From Chamaecyparis obtusa (Eukaryota; Streptophyta; Pinopsida; Cupressales; Cupressaceae), in NCBI GenBank assembly GCA_027943335.1, contig BSBK01002085.1, forward strand, positions 416,501-480,500: a stretch of 64,000 bases of DNA, written 5' to 3'. Under the pieces are notes generated by a model. It worked only from the letters and a program-made list of their open reading frames with translations. It made no database searches and was not told the DNA's origin. Both the position numbers and the translations under genes were made by a program. Shown here piece by piece: positions 12,215 through 22,593 of the stretch (position 1 is its first letter; each line of letters starts with the position of its first letter).

Positions 12215-12340
12215 ATTGGTTTACATCCTCTTTTGGGTGGCTCTGGTACTGGAAGTGGATTCCAAATCCCTTCACCACTTGCACCAATGGGCCCTAGACC
12301 TGCATAACCCATTTTTTGTATCATAGTTGCCCCTCTACTA
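12215..12340 (-). other. G-patch-like motif in the second hAT gene
   Basis: The translated segment has the spaced glycines and aromatic-hydrophobic pattern of a G-patch: MIQKMGYAGLGPIG, then GEGIWNPLPVPEPPKRG. The MGY and GLG positions match the family consensus. It is somewhat shorter between the first glycines than usual, so I call it G-patch-like. It is followed by an acidic-basic linker. Confidence 0.6.
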
Positions 12341-14764
12341 TACGTTTGTTTAACAAAATCACTCATTTGAAGTGTAACAATATCTCTGCCCTTGGTTGAC
12401 CCGGAATCCTGAATACCTTGAATGTCAGCATCAGACTGGAGGTCCTTCTGCCTTTCATTATCACCGTCACTACCAAAATCATATAGTACAGTTGGATGCT
12501 CTTTATTCCAATAATTGCTGAAAATTTCATCCTCCTCAATTTCATCAAAAATAGCTGATGTCTTTGGTTCACCCAAATTTTGCCTCATTTTCCAGAAATC
12601 AGTCATCTTGGTTTGACACCACATTTCAGCTTTGCATGCCTCTTTAATTTCTTTAGGCATAGACCTCGTAGAAGGTTGAGATGCTTTCTTGTAGAAATTT
12701 AAGTATGTCAGAGGCTCTGATTTGTGCAATGTCATAATTTGGGATGACAATTCTTGCATTGAAATATTATTCTCTGTTGCATGTTTCTCCATCTCTTTCT
12801 TAACCTCATCCCATGAATCCTTGTTTTTAAACTTTTCTATCAATGGCATCTCCTGATGTTGATATTTGCTCGCAGAGTTCCCATTGGCAATAAGTCTCAT
12901 TTGTATTATGTTCAGTGGATCATAATTCCAGTGACTGACAAAATCAAAGCCAAAAAAAGTTACCAATTCATTTGCCAGTTTGAAAGCCTTTCTCTCAAAT
13001 GTGAGGCCTCCAATTGCGAAAGGCAAGGAAGGAAATATCATTTTCTTTTGTTGTCCACTGAAAAGTTCATCTGCGCTCTCCATCTGCCGTACATATTCCA
13101 GTGTAAAAACCCTTTCTGTAACATGCATTGGAAGTTTGCAGGGTTCAACCGCTGAACCGTAAAACCTTAAGAGAGTGTACTCTTCCATAAAGAACCAGTC
13201 AGCCAATTGAATCTGACTTCCCAGTTGAATGCAATCTTTACAAGACACAGGAAATCTAGGCATCGAAGTGCCTATGATTTTTTGGTAAATAGGTGCCAAA
13301 AAGAAGTCTACAAAATGGTTGTAGTTTTTATTTGCAGCAGTCATCCTCATCTTATGTGTCCACTCATATACTGGACTTGGAGTCTCTGATTTCTTCTGGG
13401 TTCTCTCATCAAACTTATAGACCTCAATACCAAGCTTGTTGTTCTCTGTCTCAAATATTGGGCGATGCTTTGCTAAAAGAAGGTAGCACAAGTAACTTGT
13501 GAACCTAAATGTCTTGGTCTTGCCTGTAGTTGTACTTTGTTTAATCATCAGTAATTGTTGTTGCATAGATTCAACAATGTGTTGAACAAAATTATATCTT
13601 ACATCTACCTGCTCAACTGACTGCCCTCGACAATGGATATTATAAATCATTTCAAGAACACTGGCCCCCACTTCCTTGTTACTGTCCAATCCCAGATAAA
13701 ATGATAACAAAGAAATAGTATTCTGAACCCATGGCACAAAAATATCATACTGATAAGGAGGCTTATGGTCTTTGTCCAGTGTAACACTAGTAGTGGACTC
13801 TGAGGGTATTAAACCCTTAATATATGAATCTTGAAAAGATCTTTCCAGCTTGTCATAAGCCTGAGCTAGTTTATCCAAGTCAATGCGCTCCTTAGAGCTT
13901 TTTGTTCTAAACCCTAACCCTAGGTCTAACAGAGTCAGAAATTCACTCTCAGTTATTGATAAAATTTCCTCCTGAGTGTTTTGGTTTACAATTGCCTTTC
14001 TATTTTCATCATAATTCTGAGCGCATAGCATTACAATTTCAGGGCAAGGGAATACTTCGGGTACAGCGAGGTTTGCTAATCTAGTAACCACAGCAACTAG
14101 TTTATTTGTATATGCCCCAATACTACTGTTATATTTGTAATAAATTCTCCTTCTGTGGATCTTTCCACTTACTAAACAATGAATGTCTAATTGCCATGAT
14201 TTCAGAATCTCCATGGATAACAGGATCAAAAATATCATGACACTCATCGGTGAAACCTGGGGTTTGTAGCACTCGTCTGAGTTCTATAATGGTGTTCTTT
14301 TCCTTTATGGGTGCACTCGTTTGGGAGGTTTTTGACTTTGTTTTTCCCATGCCTGGCGCTACTGGTTATTAGACTTCAGGCCCTATTCAAAATAATTTTA
14401 AAGTGCAAACCTAAGACAATTAAAATCAAGATTTCTATTGCTGCAAATTGCAATGGAATTTTTTTGAAAAAAATTAAATACTTGGAATTGAGATTGGATA
14501 ATTGGTGTTGTCGGCTGATAAAAAAGTTTCACAGTGTCACACTTTCAGACTTCAGTCTTCAGAAATCAGAACACAAAATGGAATTCTGCCAGTCTTTGAA
14601 AATTTAAAATTTGAAAACCCTATGGCTATCGTATCAGACTCTCGTAAATACTTGAAGTTTAATAGTTAAAACGAAAGTAATAAGTAATTAATGGTTTTAA
14701 CTTTAATGTACAATGTACATCTAACAGTAATAAATTGTCAAGACTCAATAATGTACATAAGTTA

Positions 14765-15543
14765 CACGTGTCACGATTCCGGATGAATATTGGCAGATGG
14801 GAAAGCATTCCCCAAATCGGCCCGAAATTCATCTTGGGCCGTCGATCTATAGACTATCAAATGTTTATTAAATTTATTATTATTATTATTATATTTTATT
14901 ATTTAATATTATAAATAATATTAAATAATACAATATAATAATAATAATCATAACCTATAATATAATATAATATAATTATAATTTATAACCATATAATCTA
15001 ATCTAATATAATATAATATAATATTAAATAATATTAAATAATACAACATAATAATAATAATAATCATAACCTATAATATAATTATTATTATTATTATTAT
15101 ATTATTATTATATTGTATTATTTAATATTATTTATGTAATATTACATTATGATTATTATTATATTATATTATTTAATATTATTTATATGTAATATATTAT
15201 TACATATAAATAATATTAAATAATATAATATAATAATAATTATTACATAAATAATATATTATTTATGTAATATATATTTACATAAATAATATTAAATAAT
15301 ATAATATAATAATAACATTATTATTATTATATTATATTACATAAATAATATAATATATTAAATAATACATAAATAATATAATATAATAATAATAATAATA
15401 ATAATCATAAGTTCATAACCATATAATATAATATAATATAATACAATCTGAAGACTGATAGATCGATGACCCGGGATGAATTTTGGGCCGATTTGGGGAA
15501 TCTTTTCCCATCTGCCCAGATTCATCCAGAATCGTGACACGTG
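14765..15543. mobile_element. foldback element 1 with about 80-bp inverted ends and AT-rich core
   Basis: Left arm 14765-14846 begins CACGTGTCACGATTCCGG and ends GGGCCGTCGAT. The right arm 15462-15543 is its inverted copy with few mismatches. The core (about 14850-15460) is AT-rich with many TAATA and ATTAT runs that are themselves largely self-complementary. It has no coding capacity and no clear target duplication. It lies between the start of the second hAT gene and the right hAT end, and its right arm shares the CACGTG palindrome with the next foldback. Confidence 0.75.
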
Positions 15544-16396
15544 TCACGATTCCGGATGAATCTGGGCAGATGGGAAAAGATTCCCCAAATCGGCCTGAAA
15601 TTCATCCCGGGCCGTCGATGACTCAGACTCGATGGTCATTATTATTATTATTATTAATTATTATTATATTATATAAATATTATATAGTTATAATTATATT
15701 ATATTATATGGTTATGATTATATCAATGTATCATATGGTTGTAATTATATTATATTATATTATAGTATAAATAATTATATCATATGTTCTATTATTTTTA
15801 ATTAAATTATTAAATTATTATTGTTTTTAAATATTTTAAATTTTTTTTAATGTAACTGCATTGGTTTATATTTTATATTTTAATAATGTATTTTTTATAA
15901 ATTATAATATGTTTTTTGGCATTCAATTAAAAATAATATTACTTATATTATGTAATCATTTAAGATTTATTATTATTATAAAAATAATAATATTTTGATT
16001 TATAATTATTTATTATATAATAGAACATATAATATAATTATTTATACTATAATATAATTATAGCCATATGATATAATCATAACCATATAATTATTAATAA
16101 AATATAAATATAACCATGTAACAGTAATACAATCTGATAGATCAACGACCCGTCACCAGATTTATTATTATTATAAAAATAATATTATTTTTATTTATAA
16201 TTATTTATTATATAATAGAACATATAATATAATTATTTATACTATAATATAATTATAGCCATATGATATAATCATAGCCATATAATTATTAATAAAATAT
16301 AAATATAACCATGTAACAGTAATACAATCTGATAGATCGACGGCCCGGGATGAATTTCGGGCCGATTTGGGGAATCTTTTCCCATCTGCCCAGATT
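15538..16396. mobile_element. foldback element 2, abutting the first, right arm truncated
   Basis: Left arm 15538-15619 repeats the same sequence as the left arm of element 1. The right arm 16336-16396 stops at CCCAGATT and lacks the outer 24 or so bases (the part holding CCAGAATCGTGAC). The core is AT-rich and contains a tandem duplication of about 190 bp (about 15964-16157 and 16158-16347; shared word AATAGAACATATAATATAA). A further arm fragment (CTGATAGATCAACGACCC) sits at about 16135. Confidence 0.72.
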
Positions 16397-16469
16397 AAAC
16401 AATTTTTCAGTTTACCACTGAAGATTAGCCAAGACCATTATTATTCATTTTCCTACAAAACAAGTAATT

Positions 16470-16690
16470 CGCCTTTGAAATTATTAATTCATTTTTGGCA
16501 AGGGAAAAAATAGCCATCATTTATATATCCGTCAGTGAAAAAAAACATTAATTCGCCACATTTAAAATGATTTTTGCTAGGGCAAGAAAAAAATCGCCAA
16601 CATATAATATTTTATTTCCCTATATGGAACAAAAAAATCGCCCTCGATATTAAAATTTTCCTGCCCACAAGATGTTGGATTCGCCAGCAT
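16470..16690. promoter_or_regulatory. right subterminal GGCGA motif cluster
   Basis: (A/T)TCGCC on the plus strand (GGCGA reading inward from the right terminus) occurs at about 16470, 16553, 16592, 16636 and 16681, in the last 260 bp of the hAT element. It matches the left subterminal cluster and is a candidate transposase-binding array. Confidence 0.55.
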
Positions 16691-16719
16691 TTTAGGCTTT
16701 TTTTTCAGGAGGGGTTTCT

Positions 16720-16733
16720 TAAAGTTATCCCTG
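16720..16733 (-). repeat. right terminal inverted repeat of the hAT element
   Basis: Read inward on the minus strand it is CAGGGATAACTTTA. Confidence 0.9.
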
Positions 16734-16741
16734 ATGCATTT
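16734..16741. repeat. right 8-bp target-site duplication of the hAT element
   Basis: ATGCATTT, identical to 5229-5236. Confidence 0.9.
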
Positions 16742-18843
16742 TTGAAGAATATTTCATAGTTTGACAATCCAAACTATTTCCTATTGTGCCCAACTCAACC
16801 AACCAAAAGAATCTACACAATGTTGAATCAAGAGTCCCCCCCTATGACAATGCTGAAGTACACCAATCAACAATAGAATGGGCATCAATGAGTTCTGCAC
16901 TTGAAATCCTTAGTTGCTCCTTAACTAGAGCTCTCTTTACGCATGCACATGCTCCATCACGCTCCCCTTTTCCATGACCGGCCTAAAAAGAAATCCAAAT
17001 ATGAGGTACACCTCTCTCAACATGCATTCTATATAACCAATAAAATATATGAGCATTTTTGAATTGACCTGTGCAGTTATCTGACCAAATGAGATGTCTA
17101 TCCATAGTAATATTATTTTTCCACACCCACTCAAAATAATTCTCAAAGAAATGTTGGACAAACTTGGATGAGTGCGATCTATCATTGCTCATATAAAAAT
17201 GGTACTCTCTGATTATCTTCCGATCATCTTTTGTACTATCAGGGGAATGCCTATATGTTATGTGCACAAAAATAGAAACTTGAATAGAATTTTAATATTG
17301 AGATTGTAACTCATTTTGGGGTTGCAATGTATAGTTCTCTACGAAGTCAACAATTGATATAATAGTGCCAATCGGGAAAGTGTCCTTACACATCTTGAAT
17401 TGTTGATCCAACCATTGCGACCTGTGACTATGCCTTGCATACTTGTTAAAAAAATTCTTCTTGAAATCTAAAATAAAATCAGCTACATTACATTCTTTAG
17501 TAACCAACTCACATCTAGAGCCTTCACCTCCACTTTTTAATGTATATTTAATGGTTTCATATAATTTTTTATGGATAATTGTCTTTCCAAAATTGTGTTC
17601 ACATCCCTTATGAAAACATTCAACAAACTTCACTAGCCCACCACACTCTAAGCACTTGTCATTTAAGCAATCTTTTCTATAAAAGAAACATCCATCATCT
17701 CTAGGACATTTCACTACTATGCAAAGTAGAATGAATGGATCGTAACAATTCATGGTGCATTGAAAAATCCACATGATATTTGCAACAACAAGTATTTCAA
17801 ATCTTAAGAGGCACACAAAAAAAGGCTTCAGGGATTCAAAAGCTCTTTGTGATATTTGTAATGTTGGATGTGTCTCACAAAATTTTTTGAACAACATTGT
17901 TTGAATCACCTCCAAATAATGTTTGGGATGCGGGGTGCGGTCTTGAATGCCAATTCTCAACTTCAAGAAATCCTTCACATTTGGTGACACTCTTGAGTTA
18001 TATTGCCAAAATAGTTGAATTTGATCCTTCATAGCATCAATAAGCTTCTTATCACAACATAAAAGTCTCCCACCATAAGACCATGTAGCATTTTGAAGAG
18101 GATCATCAAGTCTTTCTCTTCTTGCAAGTTCTCTATCTAAAGTTTTACGATTTAGATTCAAGTCAACACAAGTTTGTCTCATCAAATGAGCCTTTCTCAA
18201 ATGATGACTTACTAAGGAGGTTGTAATAACCCTCCTAGTGGCTCTCTTATCTTTTTCCTTGGTAGTCTTCCCAATGGAATTGAGAGCACTAAAAAGATTT
18301 CTCACAATAATAGCATTCCACTCCTTTTTCTTGTTCACACTAATCTTCAATTTGACTAGTATACATCTCATCTTCTACATCTTTAACAATTGCACAAACA
18401 TTTGACATTGCTCAACCAATGTCTTGTGGCTAAAAAATTGATCAAAAAGTTTTGAAACCCATGACTGAACAGTTCTTTCTGATCTCTTGCCATCAAAATT
18501 GCTCATTATGTTCTCATCAATTTCAAGTAACCATTTAGTTCTTCTTGAAGGTCTCAATTTTGAAGTTTGTCTTTCTTCCTCCGAAGGGACTTCATTTCTC
18601 ATATAATTTGGAGATGTGTAACATTGATTTGGTTCTTCTGCACCATTATCATTGTGAACTCCTTCATATTCATCTTCAAATTCATTTTCTTCACTTGAAA
18701 CCACATTCAAAGGTGGGTCTATGCTGACATCTTCATTAATATTTAACATACCTTGTCTCTTGTTCCGATGGGAAACCCTATCCATTTCTCTATACACTTC
18801 AACATCTTCATTTGTGAGTCTACTCTTCCATTTATGCTTTCAA
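16734..18843 (-). pseudogene. N-terminal and central part of a split GHGKG-family transposase-like gene
   Basis: One minus-strand frame runs from about 18843 to 16734 with stops only: TAG 18374-18372, TAA 17291-17289, TAG 16982-16980 and TAG 16844-16842. The first Met of the open part is at 18785 (MDRVSHRNK). N-terminal features are an acidic region, then R-R-T-K-W and KTLVEQCQMF. A long middle includes a Cys/His-rich segment (CLNDKCLECGG, FHKGCEHNFGK). The core has DFVENYTLQPQNELQSQY, VHITYRH, REYHFYMSNDRSH, LIWSDNCTGQFK and then GHGKGERDGACACVKRAL and RFFWLVEL. The paired D-N-C-x-GQFK and GHGKG-x2-DG motifs recur in an uncharacterised, transposon-like family that I recall from plants and animals. 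A DDE-type or RNase H-like nuclease is inferred and not shown. The reading frame continues in the piece at 4617-5236 once the hAT element is removed. Confidence 0.78.
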
Positions 18844-19111
18844 AGAATACTACTCTCTATAGTTAGACCAAAAAGGTGATGCAAATACCTTTGGTAATAG
18901 AGAAAATCACCCCAAAAAGTGGATTTTTGTCTTCTCTAGAGATAGAACGTGATTCACTGCAACTTGAATCCCGTAATTCAAGAAAAAAATGTGACTCTCT
19001 GGAGGGACCCAGAGAATCTTGTTTTTTGTTACACCAGTAAACAGAATCGGATATCCAATATCTCCCACAAAATTTTTGGCAAAATCTATTTCTCTCTCTC
19101 TCTCTAACCTT

Positions 19112-19175
<64 letters not shown>

Positions 19176-19194
19176 CTCTTTGTCTCTCTGTCTC

Positions 19195-19225
<31 letters not shown>

Positions 19226-19287
19226 CTCTCCCCTTCCCCCCTCTTTGTCTCACTATCTCTCTCTGTCTCTATCTCTCTATCTCTCTA

Positions 19288-19318
<31 letters not shown>

Positions 19319-19583
19319 AACCTCTCTCTCTCTCTCTCCATTTTTTGATCTGGAAGAATCATCGGAAAGCTCTTCTTGAGCACCATCTAGATTTTTGCCT
19401 ATTTTCATTAGAATTTTTTCAAGGGATACAAGATTCAGATTTGAAGCTTTTTTTCTCTTCTCTTGATAAAACATATCATTCTAGGCTTAGGGGTTCGATA
19501 TTTGAATTATGGGGGGGTGTTATTTTCTTGTTTCTATCAGTTAAATTAGATATTTATCAAAATAAAAACCCCATCTAAAAAAT
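18844..19583. other. leader region with CT and GT microsatellites
   Basis: Positions 19090-19345 are long (CT)n runs with an internal (GT)n run at about 19200-19226, strand-asymmetric polypyrimidine. The rest (18844-19090 and 19346-19583) shows no recognisable gene. No primer-binding site or upstream LTR for the copia remnant that follows could be found here. Confidence 0.6.
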
Positions 19584-21218
19584 ATGGCTGAGACCTCTTC
19601 TTTTCTAGAACTTATGACCCCACATAATTATCACACATGGAAAACCCTAATGACATGACTTCTCCGTTCAAAAGGGCTCTGGTCTTGTCTAGATACAATG
19701 CAACTAGTATTACAAAGGCCCTTTGAGATCATGCAACATTGAAACAAGATGGATGAGGCTATGGGTTTGATTGTGTTATAGGTATCAGACAGCTTGCAGT
19801 TTCATCTTAATGGGTGCACTACCCCTCTACAAATGTGGGCTAAATTTGAGACATTATTTGGTACCATCAATGAGTTCAAACCACTTCAAATTGAGGTAGA
19901 GCTTACCTCTCTTGTACTTGATTCTTTTCCCTCTATTGAGGACTTTCTAATGAAGTTCAAATAGTAGAGATCTTTGTTACATAGATGTGGAAAGTGAAAG
20001 ACTAATAAAGAATGCATTTATCTGATTCTGTCTAAGCTTCGAGGAAACTTTCAAATCTTCTCTTCTACCTTTCATTCTACCATGGACACTTTGGGACCTA
20101 CATTCACCATGCCCACTTTTGAGGTGTTCTATGATCATTTGACTAGAGAGCAGGCCAAGCTTACTTAGTTGGACTCTCTAACATGATCAAAGAGCCAAGC
20201 ATTGGTTTCCCAACCATCCAAAGAAAAGTAGAAGCAGAAGCCGAAACAGATATCAGATTCCTCTTCTCAGCACTCTACTGGCCCACCATCTTCTTCTAAG
20301 AAGGAGAAACATAAGACTGAGAGACCTACATGTTCCTATTGTCAGAAGGGACCTCATGATGAGTCATATTGTTTTTAGAAGAGATTTGATGGCTATGAGA
20401 AATAGATTGTAGATTTGCAAGCTCTTCTTCAAAAGAGCACTGTTTCCCCTCCATCCTCTTCTACCTCATAGGGGTCCACTTTTCAGTCTTCTTCCACATC
20501 TCTGACATCTAGACAAGATTTTGGATAGGGTCATGCATTACGGGCATCCATTGCATCCCCTTCACAGGTCCCTTGGATATTGGATTTAGGTGCTTCTCAC
20601 CATATGGCATCTTCTCAAGGGGTCTTCTCTACTGTTGAGGCTTCTCCCATTCCTCATATTCTCATGGGGAATAACACTATCCTGATAGTCTATGGGAAAG
20701 GTTCAGTAGGCATTTAGGATGGCACATTTAATGATTTATTGTATGTTCCATCTTTGTCTGTAAACCTTCTCTTGATTTATTAGATTACACACAGTGGATT
20801 AGGGAAGATAGTTGAGTTCACTGCAGATTCAATCTTCATTCATGATAGTGTGATAGGAGGCATTGTTTCTATAGGGATAGTTGATCATTCCACCCATCTC
20901 TACACCTTCTCACACTTTGGTCCACCATCTCCATTATCAGAGCACAACTCTCCTCTTTCGTGAGAGCCTCATGTGGTGCAGTCAGGTCACTTGAACTTTT
21001 GTATTGTTCCTGAGATCACTGCTATGACTGCCACACCACATCCTATTGAGGTCTTTTCTCTTCAGAAGGATTCTTCTTCAGCATTGCCTGACCCTCTAGC
21101 TCCATTCATCGAGCCACCAGGTGCACTTGTTGAGGATTCTATAGAGGAAATTCATCTCCTCTTTCATGACAGTGTCAGCACACTTGTCACACCACCTACA
21201 TTGAGGATTCCCTTTTAG
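19584..21218 (+). pseudogene. copia-type gag and protease remnant without polymerase
   Basis: One frame from the ATG at 19584 (MAETSSFLELMTPHNYHTWK) reads as Ty1/copia gag. It has the W-x-F-x2-LFG-type helix (MWAKFETLFGTINEF), the VLDSFPSIEDFLMKFK block and a zinc knuckle CSYCQKGPHDESYC. A protease start follows (WILDLGASHHMASS, where DSGASHHM is usual). Many in-frame TAGs interrupt it, often where Gln or Trp is expected, and no frameshift is needed. After the protease the frame goes into an unrelated Pro/Ser-rich tail (20973-21218), and integrase and reverse transcriptase are missing. This is therefore a deletion derivative or non-autonomous member that would depend on another copia element. 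Confidence 0.75.
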
Positions 21219-21641
21219 GATCCTTGTGTTTTCTCCTTTGAGCATCAGTTAGGCCTTCTAGTTTCACCTCTCATTCAAGGGTTTCCTTGTTCTGTGCTTT
21301 TGTTTTTTTCGCATTGAAGTTACATTGGTTCGATCATTTCCATAGGGGTTCCATCATTCTGGGGGGGCTTTGGTGTCTCATCCCTCTCTCATGAGGGGGC
21401 TGGTTGTACTTATGGTTTTGAGAGAGTCTCTTGAGCTATTTCTTTTTCTGCATTTTTCTATCTCTTTTTGGAGTAGGGTTTTTTTCCCACTAGGTTTTCT
21501 CCATGTCTCCATTTTACAGAGATTTGGTTGTGCTGGGTACCTCATCAGACCATGTTTTCGGGACCCATTTTTTTGCTTTCTGCACTGTAGTTTCCTTTTC
21601 TTTCTTCTTGCATTGTTTGTAGCTGCATTATTTCTCATCTT

Positions 21642-22037
21642 AAGGGGGGGTGTTAGAGTAAAGTATTAATTTTATTAATTAAATTTACTCCCTTCTTAAG
21701 ATGTCAACTCTTTTGCTTTAGTTGTTTATATTTAAACACACATGCATGAGTTATTTTAAACTCTTGCACTAGTTGTTTTAAATATAAACTTGCATGCATT
21801 AGTCTTGTAATAATTTAACTAATTATTACATGCACTAGGGTTTTCCTTTCAAGGTTTTTGAGCTCCTTTATAAGGATGATCCATTGTACATTTAATTCAT
21901 TCATTATTTGAGGATATTTTGTTCTTCATAGTTTTGAGTCAAACCCTTGCCCTCTTCTTGTCTCTACTTCTTTGTAACAGGTTTTTGTATGCAGGTGATC
22001 TTCGGGTTTTGTGGATTTGTATTGCTCAAATCCTACA
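21642..22037 (+). mobile_element. polypurine tract and putative 3' LTR of the copia-like element
   Basis: AAGGGGGG (about 21642-21650) directly precedes TGTTAGAGTAAAG at 21651, a typical polypurine tract to LTR junction. The LTR would run to about 22037 (CCTACA), with a TATA-like CTTTATAAGG at about 21868. No matching 5' LTR is visible upstream, so the right boundary is uncertain. Confidence 0.5.
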
Positions 22038-22593
22038 CTTTCAAACTGTTTAACCTTTTTGAAATCTAAAACATATGTCACATTCTATGCTTTGACTACT
22101 ATAAGGAAAAAAAAAATTAATTTTGTAAAGTTTAGAATTAGTTAAGGTGGTCAAACACGGGAGTTTTTTTATTTTGAAAAAGTTGTAGAAGAAAATTCAT
22201 AATTAATTATTTATTTGGAAAAAAAATACAAAAAAATATGTGTCACATCCATGAATGAGTCTACTACTTATATCTAGAATATTGGGAAAATATATTATCA
22301 TTTGATTGTGATTAAGGTGGTTAGACATACACGTACCTTTTATCTTTTCTTTGAAATTTTCATACTACTGCATTGAAATCTAAAATTTTGAATAGTTAGA
22401 TAAAATTTTTTCAGACAAGGGCTAGTAGTTTAGAAATTACATTCAATTTTCTAGAGATTCTATTCTTACAACTTTTTCACAGAAGGTTCATAAGATGTTC
22501 AACTTTTTACGTCAAGTTGACTAACCCTGATTTTTTGATTTTTCATTGCCACTTAAGGCCATAGTTTGGTATACCATGATCTTGCACATACCC
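22038..22593. other. unassigned stretch between two retrotransposons
   Basis: AT-rich, with no ORF above noise. It does not match the part of the downstream LTR at 34250-34929 that is missing from the 5' LTR. Confidence 0.5.

Larger units (their letters stand above)
9696..14350 (-). pseudogene. second hAT gene: large G-patch and coiled-coil protein of unknown function
   Basis: The ATG at 14350 starts MGKTKSKTSQTSAP. After about 60 codons a frameshift near 14150 leads into a frame open to 11185 (about 990 codons). A TAG at 11185-11187 and a frameshift near 10850 follow, then 370 open codons to TAA/TGA context at 9696. The total is about 1,550 codons. Order of features: a folded-looking N-terminal half without a known motif (LVAVVTRLANLAVPEV, FVPWVQNTISLLSFYLGL); a G-patch-like segment at about 12340-12215 (ATMIQKMGYAGLGPIG, GEGIWNPLPV); a basic patch (KKQKV); a low-complexity middle; a coiled coil with tandem 21-residue units of the form DLKKELDNAKKKEEST; and a helical C-terminal domain ending GSHDS. 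G-patch motifs usually recruit RNA helicases or bind nucleic acid, so a nuclear nucleic-acid role is possible but not shown. It is convergent with the transposase and lies wholly inside the element. The decay is comparable to that of the transposase, which suggests both died after insertion. Confidence 0.72.
5237..16733. mobile_element. 11.5-kb two-gene hAT transposon
   Basis: The left end reads CAGAGATAACTTTA (5237-5250). The right end, read inward on the minus strand, is CAGGGATAACTTTA (16733-16720): 13 of 14 bases are inverted-identical and fit the hAT end pattern (C/T)A(G/A)NG. Both ends abut ATGCATTT. The interior encodes a hAT transposase (6111-8932, +) and a second long gene on the opposite strand (14350-9696). 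Removing the element and one duplication rejoins a minus-strand pseudogene in frame, an independent proof of the boundaries. The size is unusual, since most autonomous hAT elements are roughly 3-5 kb. Part of the excess is the foldback AT-rich insertion at 14765-16396 and part is the second gene. Both genes are damaged, so this copy is probably not autonomous. Confidence 0.9.

Noticed and set aside
14850..15460. AT-rich block considered as a replication origin or scaffold attachment region
   Set aside because: It is the core of a foldback element and has no specific origin motif; base composition alone is not evidence.
19019..19348. 109-codon Ser/Leu-rich ORF
   Set aside because: Lies in CT and GT microsatellites.
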